From the NCBI RefSeq assembly GCF_009911795.1, contig NZ_CP047898.1:3162001-3226000 (forward strand): a stretch of 64,000 bases of DNA, given 5' to 3'. The notes beneath the pieces are model-generated. The model saw nothing but the letters and a program-made list of their open reading frames with translations. It was not told the DNA's origin and made no database searches. This stretch comes from Pseudarthrobacter psychrotolerans. Lineage in GTDB: Bacteria; Actinomycetota; Actinomycetes; Actinomycetales; Micrococcaceae. The position numbers and the translations under genes were made by a program. Below are positions 26,794-35,825 of this stretch, piece by piece. Each line of letters begins with the position of its first letter. Positions within the stretch are counted from its first letter, which is position 1.

Positions 26794-27720
26794 ATGCTCG
26801 ATGTCCGGCGACTGCGGCTACTCCGCGAACTGAAGATCCGGGGCACGCTGGCGGAGGTGGCGGAGGCACTGCAGTACAGCCCGTCGTCGGTCTCCCAGCA
26901 GCTGGCCCTGCTGGAAAAGGAAGTGGGCGTGGAGCTGCTCCGGAAATCGGGGCGCCGCGTGCAGCTGACGCCCCAGGCCGAAGTCCTGGTGGCCCACACC
27001 GCCCAGCTGCTCGAAACCCTGGAGCAGGCGGAGGCGGACCTCGCGGCGTCGCTGACCACTGTCACGGGAACGGTCCGGATTGCAGTGTTCCAGTCCGCGG
27101 CCCTGGCGCTGATGCCCGACACACTTTCGCGGATGACGGCAGACTACCCGGAGGTCCGGATCGAAATGATCCAGCGCGAACCCGAAACAGCCCTTCATGA
27201 GACGTGGGCACGCGATTTTGACCTGGTCATCGCCGAACAGTATCCGGGCCACGCCGCCCCGCGGTACCCGGAGCTGGACCGCATCAAGCTGACCACTGAC
27301 GCGATCCGGCTGGCTGTTCCGCCGGCGGCACCCGACCGGCCGCTCATCACGTCGCTCGAAGATACTGCCACGCTGCCCTGGGTGATGGAGCCCCGCGGCG
27401 CAGCCTCCCGGCACTGGGCGGAGCAGGCCTGCCGGAGTGCCGGATTCGAGCCCGATGTGCGCTTCGAAACAGCGGACCTGCAGGCGCAGATCAGGCTGAT
27501 TGAGTCCGGAAATGCCGTGGGGCTGATGCCGGACCTCGTCTGGACGGGGCGGGGCACCACCGCCCGGCTGCTGGATCTGCCGGGGCATCCGCGCAGGACG
27601 GTGTTCACGTCGGTGCGCCGCTCCAGCGCCCAGCGGCCCGCCATCCTCGCCGCCCGCGAGACGCTGGCAGCCACCGCCATCTCAGTAGCAAGGACGGACG
27701 ACGGCGGCGCGTCCGGGTAG
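26794..27720 (+). CDS. LysR family regulator, predicted controller of putA and the APC permease
   Basis: This 308-residue LysR protein has a winged HTH at residues 1-60 (RRLRLLRELKIRGTLAEVAEALQYSPSSVSQQL) and an effector domain beginning near GTVRIAVFQSAAL. The N-terminal style (RLxLLxELxxRGTxxxVAxAL) belongs to a LysR branch common in actinobacteria beside amino-acid genes. ATG 26794 is chosen for the family start. The palindrome TCTAA-N10-TTAGA lies 20 bp upstream and again before putA. Together this suggests one regulator for uptake and breakdown of the same amino acid, probably proline. Confidence 0.88.
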   Translation: MLDVRRLRLLRELKIRGTLAEVAEALQYSPSSVSQQLALLEKEVGVELLRKSGRRVQLTPQAEVLVAHTAQLLETLEQAEADLAASLTTVTGTVRIAVFQSAALALMPDTLSRMTADYPEVRIEMIQREPETALHETWARDFDLVIAEQYPGHAAPRYPELDRIKLTTDAIRLAVPPAAPDRPLITSLEDTATLPWVMEPRGAASRHWAEQACRSAGFEPDVRFETADLQAQIRLIESGNAVGLMPDLVWTGRGTTARLLDLPGHPRRTVFTSVRRSSAQRPAILAARETLAATAISVARTDDGGASG

Positions 27721-27725
27721 GTGCC

Positions 27726-27754
27726 GGCCCGCCCGGTCGCTTGCCGGGCGGGCC
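27726..27754. terminator. GC-rich hairpin after LysR gene
   Basis: A perfect 11-bp stem GGCCCGCCCGG/CCGGGCGGGCC has a 7-base loop and stands 6 bp after the LysR stop. There is no U-tract. It separates the LysR gene from panD. Confidence 0.7.
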
Positions 27755-27827
27755 GTCGGACAGCCTCCGGTGCCATGTTCAGTACGTCACAGCGCGATGC
27801 GGGAGCCGGCGCTAGACTGGGCGGGTT

Positions 27828-28253
27828 ATGAATCGCACAATGTTCAAGTCCAAAATCCACCGGGCCACCGTCACGCACGCCGACCTGCACTACGTAGGAT
27901 CGGTCACCGTTGACCTGGACCTGCTGGATGCTGCCGATATCCTTCCCGGCGAGCTTGTGGCCATCGTGGACGTGACCAACGGTGCCCGCCTGGAGACCTA
28001 TACCATCGCCGGCGAGCGCGGCTCCGGTGTCATTGGCATCAACGGGGCAGCCGCGCACCTGATGCACGAGAACGACATTGTCATCCTGATTACCTACGCC
28101 CAGATGACGACGGAAGAGGCCAAGGCCTACACCCCGAAGGTTATCCATGTGGATAGGGACAACAAGATTGTCCGGATCGGCAACGATCCCGCCGAGGGCC
28201 TCACGCCGGGCCTGATGCGCCCGCCGTTCGCCCTTAACAACGCCGCCCTGTAA
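27828..28253 (+). CDS. panD: Aspartate 1-decarboxylase
   Basis: PanD converts L-aspartate to beta-alanine for pantothenate and CoA synthesis. The 141-residue proenzyme has the self-cleavage site Gly24-Ser25 in YVGSVTVD, where Ser25 becomes the pyruvoyl group. Lys9 and the IGINGAAA and ITYA segments are also conserved. It stands apart from other pan genes, as often seen in this group. Confidence 0.96.
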   Translation: MNRTMFKSKIHRATVTHADLHYVGSVTVDLDLLDAADILPGELVAIVDVTNGARLETYTIAGERGSGVIGINGAAAHLMHENDIVILITYAQMTTEEAKAYTPKVIHVDRDNKIVRIGNDPAEGLTPGLMRPPFALNNAAL

Positions 28254-28304
28254 CCGGAGGGTGAGTCCGGGCAGACACCGCCGCCGCAGCTCCGGAGGCT
28301 TTTC

Positions 28305-29231
28305 TTGGTAGGCGTGCTGCAGGGCTTCTTTGTTGTCTGGTTCATCATCATGGTGGGCTGGTTTGTGGGCCGCCAACGGATCCTCGGTGACAACGCCCGC
28401 CAGGTCCTCAGCGGCCTGACTTTCTTTGTGGCCAGCCCGGCCCTGCTCTTCGAGACCCTCAGCAAGGCGCAGCTGGGGGAAGTCTTCGCGGAACCGCTGC
28501 TGGTCACGGCGGTGTCCGCGGTCTGCACCGCCCTTGTCTTCTTCAGCATCGTGAAGTTCGTCCTGAAGCGCGCGTTACCGGAAGCGCTGATGTCATCGAT
28601 GGCCGCCTCCCTGGCCAACTCCGCGAACCTTGGCATCCCCATCGCCGTCTACGTCCTGGGCGACGCCAGCTACGTGGCGCCGCTGCTGATCTTCCAGCTG
28701 GCATTCTTCACGCCGGTTTTCCTGATGATCCTGGACGCCAGCACCAGCTCGCACCGCACCACGCCCTGGGGATTCATTCTGATGATCCTGCGGAACCCGA
28801 TGATTGTTGGCTCCGGCCTGGGCCTGCTGGTCGCAGGGACGGGCTGGCAGGTTCCGCCCCTGGTCCTTGAGCCCATCCACCTCATTGGCGGGGCGGCGAT
28901 TCCGGCCATGCTGATCGCCTTCGGCATGAGCCTGAGCGGCAGCCGGCCATTGCAGGCGGCCGCCGGCAGGCGCGTGGACACCCTCCTGGCCAGCGCCTTC
29001 AAACTTGTGGTCCACCCTGCCATTGCCTACGTTTTTGCCCGCTTCGCCTTGGGCATCGAAGGCCAGTCCCTGTTCGCAGCCGTGGTGGTTGCTTCCCTGC
29101 CCACGGCGCAGAATGTCTTTGTGGCCGCCAGCCGCTACCAGACCGGCCTCACCGTGGCCAAGGACACCGTCCTGATCACCACGGTGGTGGCGGTACCCGC
29201 CATGATCGGCGTCGCAATGCTGCTTAACTGA
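28305..29231 (+). CDS. AEC family transporter (auxin efflux carrier-like)
   Basis: This 308-residue protein has about 10 transmembrane helices. SMAASLANSANLGIPIAVYVLGD carries the conserved Asn-Leu-Gly-Ile-Pro region, and LPTAQNVFVAASRY stands near the C-terminus. TTG 28305 is chosen because GGAGG lies 6 bases before it. Bacterial AEC proteins move organic anions such as malate; the substrate here is unknown. It may be co-transcribed with the oxidase gene 20 bp downstream. Confidence 0.85.
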   Translation: MVGVLQGFFVVWFIIMVGWFVGRQRILGDNARQVLSGLTFFVASPALLFETLSKAQLGEVFAEPLLVTAVSAVCTALVFFSIVKFVLKRALPEALMSSMAASLANSANLGIPIAVYVLGDASYVAPLLIFQLAFFTPVFLMILDASTSSHRTTPWGFILMILRNPMIVGSGLGLLVAGTGWQVPPLVLEPIHLIGGAAIPAMLIAFGMSLSGSRPLQAAAGRRVDTLLASAFKLVVHPAIAYVFARFALGIEGQSLFAAVVVASLPTAQNVFVAASRYQTGLTVAKDTVLITTVVAVPAMIGVAMLLN

Positions 29232-29251
29232 CGCCAGACCTGAGGAGCCCT

Positions 29252-30400
29252 ATGGAAACAATCCTGGACACTGTTGTGATCGGCGGCGGAGCAATGGGCT
29301 CTGCGGCTGCCTGGGCTTTGGCCCGCCGTGGCCGGCAGGTCACGCTGCTGGAACAGTTCGGCCCCGGCCACCACAACGGGGCGTCGCACGGCAGCACCCG
29401 CAACCTGAACCCGGGCTACCACCGGCCGGAGTACGTGGCCATGCTGGCCGAGGGGCTGGCGCTGTGGGAGGAACTCGAGCAAGACAGCGGCGAACGGCTA
29501 CTCTCGCGGACGGGGATCGTCAACCATGGCCCTGATCCAAGGCTCGCGCTGGTGCAGACGGCGCTCACCGAGGCAGGCATCCGGGCAGAATCCCTCAGGC
29601 CGGAGGAGGCAGCCGAGCGGTGGCGCGGCATCCGGTTCCACCAGCAGGTCCTTCACATGCCCGACGGCGGCCAGCTGAACCCCGAGGCGGCGCTCCCCGT
29701 CTTCCAGCGGCTCGCCGCAGCCCGCGGCGCCGAGATCCGGCACCACACCAAGGTGGTGGAGCTGAAAATCATGGACGACGGCGTCCGGCTCACGTTGGCG
29801 GACCGAGGCCCCGGCGGATCGGGACGGACAGAGGTGGTCACCGCCGCTCAGGCCGTCGTGACGGCCGGCGGCTGGACGGAGAAACTGCTGTCGGGCGCGG
29901 CCGGAAGCAGGAAGCTCAGGATTCCCCGGCTCACGGTCACCCAGGAGCAGCCGGCACACTTCCGCATCGCCGATCAAGGGGCGGTCTGGCCCGGCTTCAA
30001 CCACACGCCGGGACCCGGACCTGCCTACAAGGACTGGTATTCGCCCGTCTATGGGATGCAGACACCGGGCGAAGGCATCAAGGCCGGCTGACACGGCGTC
30101 GGTCCCGTGGTGGATCCGGACAGGCGGTCCTTCCTCCCCGAACCGGTCCAGCTCGCGGCCCTGCAGGACTACGCCCGGACCTGGCTGCCCGGCGTGGACG
30201 CCGAGTCATTCGAGGCCATCAGCTGCACGTACACCACCACGCCGGACGAGGACTTCATCCTCGACCGGATCGGCCCAGTAGTCATCGGCGCCGGATTCTC
30301 CGGGCACGGCTTCAAGTTCACTCCCGTGGTGGGCCGGATCCTCGCGGACCTGGCCACCGGGACCCGGCCCGCCCCGCAGATCTTCTCCGCGGCCCGCTGA
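29252..30400 (+). pseudogene. Sarcosine oxidase / N-methyl amino acid oxidase-like flavoenzyme with in-frame TGA
   Basis: This is a MSOX/SolA-type flavoprotein, 382 codons long. The FAD-binding VVIGGGAMGSAAAWALARRG is at the N-terminus and GASHGSTRN follows. Codon 280 is TGA (30089-30091) where the family has Trp in GWHG; the reading frame continues without shift to 30400. The lost part includes ISCTYTTTPDEDFILD, whose Cys is the covalent flavin attachment site, so the truncated product should be inactive. A single G-to-A change explains it. It may be a real nonsense mutation or a base-call error; unlike the other broken genes here it is not an indel. Confidence 0.85.
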
Positions 30401-30464
30401 CGCCGGACTGATTTGCCCCGGCGGGAGCCGCCGCGGGCCCAGTGGGAGCTAGGCGCCTTCGCTG

Positions 30465-30805
30465 CTACCCGCGCCGCCGCTGCCATTGCACCGCGTGCCA
30501 GAAAAGCAGGCAAAAGACGAAGGCAAGTCCAATGAGAATCGCGTGGGGCGCAAAAGTCATCATGAGGAACGAAATGGCCGCCGGCCCGCTGATAGGCCTG
30601 GATTGAAAGCCCCGTTCGACAGGACCCAGATGCCGCCACCGACCAGCACCGCGGCCAGCAGCCACAACAAGGCGATGAACGGATTGATGGGCAGGTGGGG
30701 ACCTTCGCGGGACGGCTCTTGCGCAGCCGCTGGCGCGCCGCCCTCAGGATTCCCATCCTGGTCCACTTCCCGAAAGCTGATTCCGCTTGCTGATGGCTGA
30801 TTCAT
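30465..30805 (-). CDS. Small two-TM membrane protein, one apparent frameshift
   Basis: About 113 residues are recovered with one base restored near 30600 (giving NPRPISGPAAISF). A polar N-terminus of ~45 residues precedes two hydrophobic segments, FIALLWLLAAVLVGGGIWVL and AILIGLAFVFCLLFW, and a short Arg-rich end. No family is recognised. ATG 30805 is the likely start. It lies between the oxidase and the GH15 gene. Confidence 0.55.
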
Positions 30806-30820
30806 GTTCCCCCCAATGAC

Positions 30821-30841
30821 CTGCAGCACGTCGTGCTGCAG
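30821..30841. other. Perfect 21-bp palindrome
   Basis: The arms CTGCAGCACG and CGTGCTGCAG are perfectly complementary about a central T. It stands 16 bp upstream of the small membrane gene and 14 bp after the stop of the GH15 gene, both on the minus strand. It may be an operator for the small gene or a terminator stem for the larger one; there is no U-tract. Confidence 0.7.
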
Positions 30842-30854
30842 TGTGAGGCCAACC

Positions 30855-33518
30855 CTAGCCTCGCTTAGGAGACATGCCCAACGGCCTTTTGGCCTCCGGC
30901 TTGTGCCGGTCCAGGATCCGGGCGCAGCGGATGAACCCCAGGTGCGAGTAGGCCTGCGGGTGGTTCCCGAGATGCGTCTCCGTACCCGGATCGTATTCCT
31001 CGGGCAGCAGGCCGGTGGGGCCGAAAAGGTTCACCAGCTGGTCGAACAGGTCCCAGGCCTCCTCGATTCTGCCCACCGCAACGTAAGCCTCAATCAGCCA
31101 GGTGGTGCAGATGTGGAAGCCGCCCTCCAAACCCGGCAAGCCGTCGTCGTACCTGTACCGGAACACGGTGGGGCCCACCCGCAGTTCCCGTTCCACGGCG
31201 GTGACGGTGTCCAGGAACCGCTGGTCAGTGACATCCAGCAGGCCGGAAAGCCCGATGTGCAGGACGGCTGCATCCAGGTCGGGGCTGTCGTAGGCCACCG
31301 TGTAGGACGCGGCCGAGTCATCCCAGCCTTCGCGCAGGACTTCCTCGCGGATGGTCCGGGCGGTGGGTTCCCACGAGGGGTCCGGCGCCTTGCCGTGCCG
31401 GGCGGCGGTTCGGAGTGCGCGGTCCAGCGTCACCCAGCACATCACCTTGGTGTAGACGTGGTGCCGCGGCGGGCGCCGGGCTTCCCAGATGCCGTGGTCC
31501 GGCTCGTGCCACCGGGCCAGGACGGCGGCCGCCATCTGCACCAGCAGGTCCCAGTGGTCATCCTTGAGGGCACCATTCCGTGAGCTGACGCCGTGGATCA
31601 GTTCAGCCACCGGACCGAAGACATCCAGCTGGACCTGGTGGTCCGCGGCGTTGCCGATCCGGACCGGCCGGGATCCCGCGTACCCGGGCAGGCTGTCAAT
31701 AACGGCCTCGGTGGACAGCGGCGCCCCCGTCACCGAGTACAGGGGATGCAGCCATTCCGGGCCCGGCGCATGTTCAAGGATCCGGCCCAGCCAGCTGAGG
31801 AACCCGGCCGCCTCCGCCGTGGATCCCAGGTCCACCAGCGCGTTCACCGTCATGGACCCGTCCCGCAGCCAGCAGTAGCGGTAATCCCAGTTCCGTGTGC
31901 CGCCGATTCCTTCGGGCAGGGACGTGGTGGGCGCGGCCAGCACGGCACCCGTGGGCTCGTGCACGAGGGCGCGGAGGACCAGTGCTGAGCGGCGGACCAG
32001 CGATGGCTTCACGGAGGGCAGCTCCAGGTCCTGCACCCAGCGGCGGGAGTGGAGCGCCACTCCCGCCCGCCTGCCGGTCTCCCCGTCGGGGTCCGCCAAC
32101 GCAGGCTCCGTGTCGCCGCAGCGCAGGTTGAGGACCACCGGTCCGTCCTGGAGGTTGACCGACGCAGTGGCGGTGGCGTGGAGGCCGTCCGAGGTGATGG
32201 CGAAGCTGACGCCAGGGGCAAAAAGGATGATGGGATCGGAGGTTCCCACCACATGGAGTTCGTCGCCGCGGGCTTCCATGCTGAACGGCGCGTTGGCATA
32301 GTCCGGCCGGGGCGCGAAGACGATCTTGGCGCCGCCGGTACCGGAGAGCACCCGGACCAGGCTGGTGATCCCGTCCGGTGCCGGCTCCAGGTAGTCGGTG
32401 ACGGTCACGTCCGCCCAGCGCGTCTCCACGATCATGGTGCTGTCCACGTACCGCTGGCCCAGAACCTGCGAGGACTTGAGCGGCTCAACGGAGAAATGCC
32501 CCGCGGCATCACCGCCCAGGATGTGGGCGAACAGCGACCCTGAATCCGGGAGCGGGTGGCTCATCCAGCAGACCTTGGCATCCGGAGTGAGCAAAGCGGT
32601 GGAGGATCCGTTGCCGATCATGGTGTGCCGTTCGAGCCCTACTGCGTCCTCGCCGAAAAGCCAGGCCCGCCGCAGCTCAAACAGGAGGGCCAGGACGCGG
32701 GCGAAGGATTCGGGGTCGCGCAGCCGGTGGGAAGCACGGGTCTCTCCCGGGCCCACGTGCAACCCCAGGTCCGGGCCGCGGAGGGTTGCGATGGCCAGTT
32801 CGTCGCTGTAGGCGTCCCCGGCGTACAACGCAGCACTGGCGCCCAGCCGGGACCGGAGATTTTCCAGGGCGTCCGCCTTGGCCGGTTCCACGACCGAGAG
32901 GTCCAGGACCGAACCGTCCACGATGAAGAACAGCCCATGCACCCTCGCGATCTCCCCCGCCGTTTCCGTCACCACCTGCACCACCTCGGGCGAGGCCGGC
33001 CGGGTGTGCACGGACACGGCCACCGGCTTCCGCTCGATCCAGATGCCCTCCTGGTAACCCACGGCCTCAGTCAGGGCTGTGCTTACCGTGTGGAGCGTGG
33101 CTTCGGTGGCAAGGTCCTGGCTGTGGGCGAAGGCCATGTCCGACTCCGCGCCGTGTGATCCGATGAGATGCACCTCCGCGGGCAGCCGCGACACCGCGGC
33201 GAGGTCACGCAGCGAGCGCCCCGAGATGACGGCGGCATGGGTGTTGGGCAGGGCGGCCAGGGCCCGGAGCGCGATCGCAGCGCTCCCCAGGGGAAGGGTC
33301 TCGGTGGAGATTCCCTCCGCGTCGCACAGTGTTCCGCCGTAATTGCAGGCCACCAGCAGCCCGGGGACGCGCGCCAGGACCTTCAGTTCGGCCAGGAGGG
33401 TGGGCGTGAAGCCTTCGTCCGCCAGGTCCGACTGGATGAACGTCCGCAGCAGCCCCAGCGGCAGCGATCGGGTCAGCAGGGCGGAATCCGCCACGCTTTG
33501 GTTCAACGGCGTAGCCAT
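30855..33518 (-). CDS. Degenerate trehalose-phosphatase (OtsB-like) domain fused to GH15 glucoamylase/trehalase
   Basis: This is an 887-residue two-domain protein. Residues ~20-260 resemble OtsB: ISGRSLRDLA, GSHGAE and GDAYSDE are recognisable, but the catalytic motif DxDGT reads NYGGT, so both Asp residues are lost and phosphatase activity is unlikely. Residues ~280-880 form a GH15 hydrolase with RNWDYRYCWLRDGS, the YTKVMCWVTLDRAL region and LPEEYDPGTETHLGNHPQ, the last carrying the usual catalytic Glu. ATG 33518 is chosen because AAGGAG precedes it. Trehalose or maltodextrin hydrolysis is plausible; the OtsB-like part may sense or bind a sugar phosphate. Confidence 0.88.
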   Translation of the reverse strand: MATPLNQSVADSALLTRSLPLGLLRTFIQSDLADEGFTPTLLAELKVLARVPGLLVACNYGGTLCDAEGISTETLPLGSAAIALRALAALPNTHAAVISGRSLRDLAAVSRLPAEVHLIGSHGAESDMAFAHSQDLATEATLHTVSTALTEAVGYQEGIWIERKPVAVSVHTRPASPEVVQVVTETAGEIARVHGLFFIVDGSVLDLSVVEPAKADALENLRSRLGASAALYAGDAYSDELAIATLRGPDLGLHVGPGETRASHRLRDPESFARVLALLFELRRAWLFGEDAVGLERHTMIGNGSSTALLTPDAKVCWMSHPLPDSGSLFAHILGGDAAGHFSVEPLKSSQVLGQRYVDSTMIVETRWADVTVTDYLEPAPDGITSLVRVLSGTGGAKIVFAPRPDYANAPFSMEARGDELHVVGTSDPIILFAPGVSFAITSDGLHATATASVNLQDGPVVLNLRCGDTEPALADPDGETGRRAGVALHSRRWVQDLELPSVKPSLVRRSALVLRALVHEPTGAVLAAPTTSLPEGIGGTRNWDYRYCWLRDGSMTVNALVDLGSTAEAAGFLSWLGRILEHAPGPEWLHPLYSVTGAPLSTEAVIDSLPGYAGSRPVRIGNAADHQVQLDVFGPVAELIHGVSSRNGALKDDHWDLLVQMAAAVLARWHEPDHGIWEARRPPRHHVYTKVMCWVTLDRALRTAARHGKAPDPSWEPTARTIREEVLREGWDDSAASYTVAYDSPDLDAAVLHIGLSGLLDVTDQRFLDTVTAVERELRVGPTVFRYRYDDGLPGLEGGFHICTTWLIEAYVAVGRIEEAWDLFDQLVNLFGPTGLLPEEYDPGTETHLGNHPQAYSHLGFIRCARILDRHKPEAKRPLGMSPKRG

Positions 33519-33682
33519 GCGTGCACTCCTTAAGCAGGGCCTGGCCCGGAAAGGCCGGAGGGGCAATATAATTGTCCGCCCGGACGATTTCCCCCGAAAG
33601 TCCCATTTATTGCGGCTGTGTAAAAGTCCGACGGCGGACCTCCCTTCCGCCGCTGGCCTCACGTGGTGACACGTCGCGTCGT

Positions 33683-33781
33683 GTCACGCAGGGCAGGCTT
33701 TAACGCCCGACGACGGCGCCCCACCGCGCAAATCCGCGGCAGGGCGCCGTCGTGCTTTCCAAAAGGCTGCCGTGCGTGACG
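33683..33781. repeat. Long palindromic element, family 2, copy A (terminator-like)
   Basis: Outer arms TCACGCAGGGCAGGCTTT and GGCTGCCGTGCGTGA and inner perfect 12-bp arms ACGACGGCGCCC/GGGCGCCGTCGT fold into a hairpin of about 100 nt. It lies 23 bp after the end of the GH130 operon. A related copy at 39352-39448 stands upstream of the same operon. A separate small hairpin (GTGACACG/CGTGTCAC) is at 33666-33687. Confidence 0.75.
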
Positions 33782-33803
33782 CCGGCGGCATCAGATGTCC
33801 TGT

Positions 33804-34889
33804 TCAGACCCGGTCCAGTTTGGCCACACCGATTTTGGAGTCGGCCATCCCGTAGAACACAAACAGCTGGTCGCCGATTTTTTCGATCGCGGTGGGGAAC
33901 ACCACGTTCGGCACGATCCCGGAAATCTCGTCCTCGGTTTCGGGCGCCAGCAAGGGCTTGTCGCTGCGGGCGATGACCTGGGACGGGTCGTCCGCGGACA
34001 GGATCATGGCCGCGGCGGTGTAGTTGACGTTCTGCTGCTGATCGAAAGCGGAGGCGGCCATCTTGCCGGCCACGCCGTGGTGGATCAGGAGCCAGCCTTC
34101 GTCCACGCGGACGGGGGGCGGGCCGCCGCCGATCTTCAGTTCCTCAAAGGGGAACTCGCTCAGAGCCACCAGCCGGTGCTTGCCCATGTGCACCAGGTTG
34201 CGCAGGTCGCGCTCGACGTCGGCAACTGCCACGTAGGAGATCCAGATGCCGGGACGGTTGTCCGTGACGCCGGCGGGCAGGTGCTCGCCTTCGCCGGGAC
34301 GGATCCAGCCCAGGTCCCACATGGGGCGGTGCAGCATGGCGTAGGAGGGCACGCCGTCGGGGTCGTTCACCGGTTCCGGGAAGAACACCGCATCCTTGTT
34401 GGGGAACAGGTTCAGGTCCATGGAGAGATCGGCCTGGTACTCGAAGAAGCAGGGGCCCAGGCGTTCCCAGGTCCTCAGGTCCTCGGAGTGGGCGAAGGCG
34501 AGGCGGGGACCCAGCGGGCCGTAGGCCACGTAGGTCATGAGGTGCTTGCCAAGGGCGGGCACCCAGGTGGTGCGCGGATCCTCGGTACCGGCGTTGTTCA
34601 TGCCGCGTTCCCAGCCTTCGTCCGGGGCCAGGACCACGCCTTCGCGTTCCACGCCGGTGGGCACGCCGTCGCCGTTGATGATCACTTTGGCGAGTCCCAC
34701 GCGGGACACGTTGCCCGTGGCCACAAGCCGCGGCAGCAGGTACAGCTCGCCGCCCGGGCCGCGGCCGCTGGCGGGGTTGAGGACGCCCTCGGCTTCAAAG
34801 TCGTTGCCGGGCTCGGGGGTCATGATGACGCCGGCGCGGGTGAGGGTGAAGGGGACAGCGGGCAGTACAGAAGTGTGGGGGGAAGTCAT
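33804..34889 (-). CDS. GH130 family beta-mannoside/mannooligosaccharide phosphorylase-like protein
   Basis: This 361-residue five-bladed propeller enzyme belongs to the GH130 type. The region NNAGTEDPRTTW holds the catalytic Asp of the family's GxEDPR motif, and DKDAVFFPEP-like and HHGVAG motifs follow. Many GH130 enzymes phosphorolyse beta-mannosides to mannose-1-phosphate; some are hydrolases. It is the last gene of a LacI/SBP/permease/permease operon, with 3 bp after the permease, so it probably acts on the imported oligosaccharide. Confidence 0.87.
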   Translation of the reverse strand: MTSPHTSVLPAVPFTLTRAGVIMTPEPGNDFEAEGVLNPASGRGPGGELYLLPRLVATGNVSRVGLAKVIINGDGVPTGVEREGVVLAPDEGWERGMNNAGTEDPRTTWVPALGKHLMTYVAYGPLGPRLAFAHSEDLRTWERLGPCFFEYQADLSMDLNLFPNKDAVFFPEPVNDPDGVPSYAMLHRPMWDLGWIRPGEGEHLPAGVTDNRPGIWISYVAVADVERDLRNLVHMGKHRLVALSEFPFEELKIGGGPPPVRVDEGWLLIHHGVAGKMAASAFDQQQNVNYTAAAMILSADDPSQVIARSDKPLLAPETEDEISGIVPNVVFPTAIEKIGDQLFVFYGMADSKIGVAKLDRV

Positions 34890-34892
34890 GGA

Positions 34893-35825
34893 TTAGCCCT
34901 TTACGCTGGAACCGATATTGGTGGAAATGAACTGGCGCTGGAAGAAAATGAACAGCGCGACGGCGGGGGCCGCCAGGACGCAGGCACCGGCAAGGATGGC
35001 ACCGAACGGGTTGCCGGCCTGGCCGGCGATGTTGGAGATGAAGTTGGCCAGTGACACGGCCAGGGGCTGCAGGGACTGCTCCTTCGTGACCAGGAACGGC
35101 CACAGGAACTCGTTCCACGGGCCGATGAAGGTCAGCAGCACGGCGGTGACGATGGCAGGACGGACCAGCGGGATGGCGATCTGCCACAGGATCCGCAGCT
35201 CCGAGGCGCCGTCGATCCGGGCCGCCTCAAACAGGGTTGAGGGCAACTGGAGGAAGTACTGGCGGAACACAAACACCGCCGTGGAGTTGATGGCGAACGG
35301 CAGGATCATGCCCAGGTAGCTGTCCGCGAGGCCGTAATCGCGCACGATCATGACGTAGAGCGGGATGAGCAGCAGCTGGAACGGGATCATCTGGACCAGC
35401 AGCATCATGCCGAACACCACGCCGCGGCCGCGGAACTTCATCTGCGCCAGGGCATAGCCGACCAGCAGCCCGAAAATCACCGTAAAGAGGATGACACCGC
35501 CGGTGAAGATGCCGGAGTTGAGCAGGCCGCGGAACAGGTTGATGGACTCGTTGATTTGGGCATAGTTCGCACCGGTGATGTTGGCCGGATTGGGAAACGC
35601 GCCGAAAATCGAGGTGTCCGGGGAGGCCTGCAGCGACCCGATGAGCATGTAATAGAACGGGAAGAGGAAAACGAAGGCGCCCACGCCCAGCAGGATGAAG
35701 CTGCCCACGCCCAGGTTGCGGCGCTTTTCGACGCCCGAGTCGGGACGCAGGGCGGGTTCCGCTGGTTCCGGGTGCCGGCTGGCGTCGTCGTCGTTCTTGG
35801 CGTTTTGTGCGTTGGTGACGGACAT
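34893..35825 (-). CDS. Carbohydrate ABC transporter permease (MalG-type)
   Basis: This 310-residue inner-membrane subunit has six transmembrane segments. The EAA loop reads FEAARIDGASELRILWQIAIPLVRPA, matching the EAAxxDGAxxxxxxxxIxxP consensus. ATG 35825 overlaps the stop of the MalF-type gene (ATGA). The N-terminal ~35 residues are polar. Confidence 0.92.
   Translation of the reverse strand: MSVTNAQNAKNDDDASRHPEPAEPALRPDSGVEKRRNLGVGSFILLGVGAFVFLFPFYYMLIGSLQASPDTSIFGAFPNPANITGANYAQINESINLFRGLLNSGIFTGGVILFTVIFGLLVGYALAQMKFRGRGVVFGMMLLVQMIPFQLLLIPLYVMIVRDYGLADSYLGMILPFAINSTAVFVFRQYFLQLPSTLFEAARIDGASELRILWQIAIPLVRPAIVTAVLLTFIGPWNEFLWPFLVTKEQSLQPLAVSLANFISNIAGQAGNPFGAILAGACVLAAPAVALFIFFQRQFISTNIGSSVKG

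Noticed and set aside
30089..30091. TGA in the oxidase gene as selenocysteine or programmed read-through
   Set aside because: The family has Trp here, not Cys, and no SECIS-like stem is evident just downstream; a nonsense change or base error is simpler.
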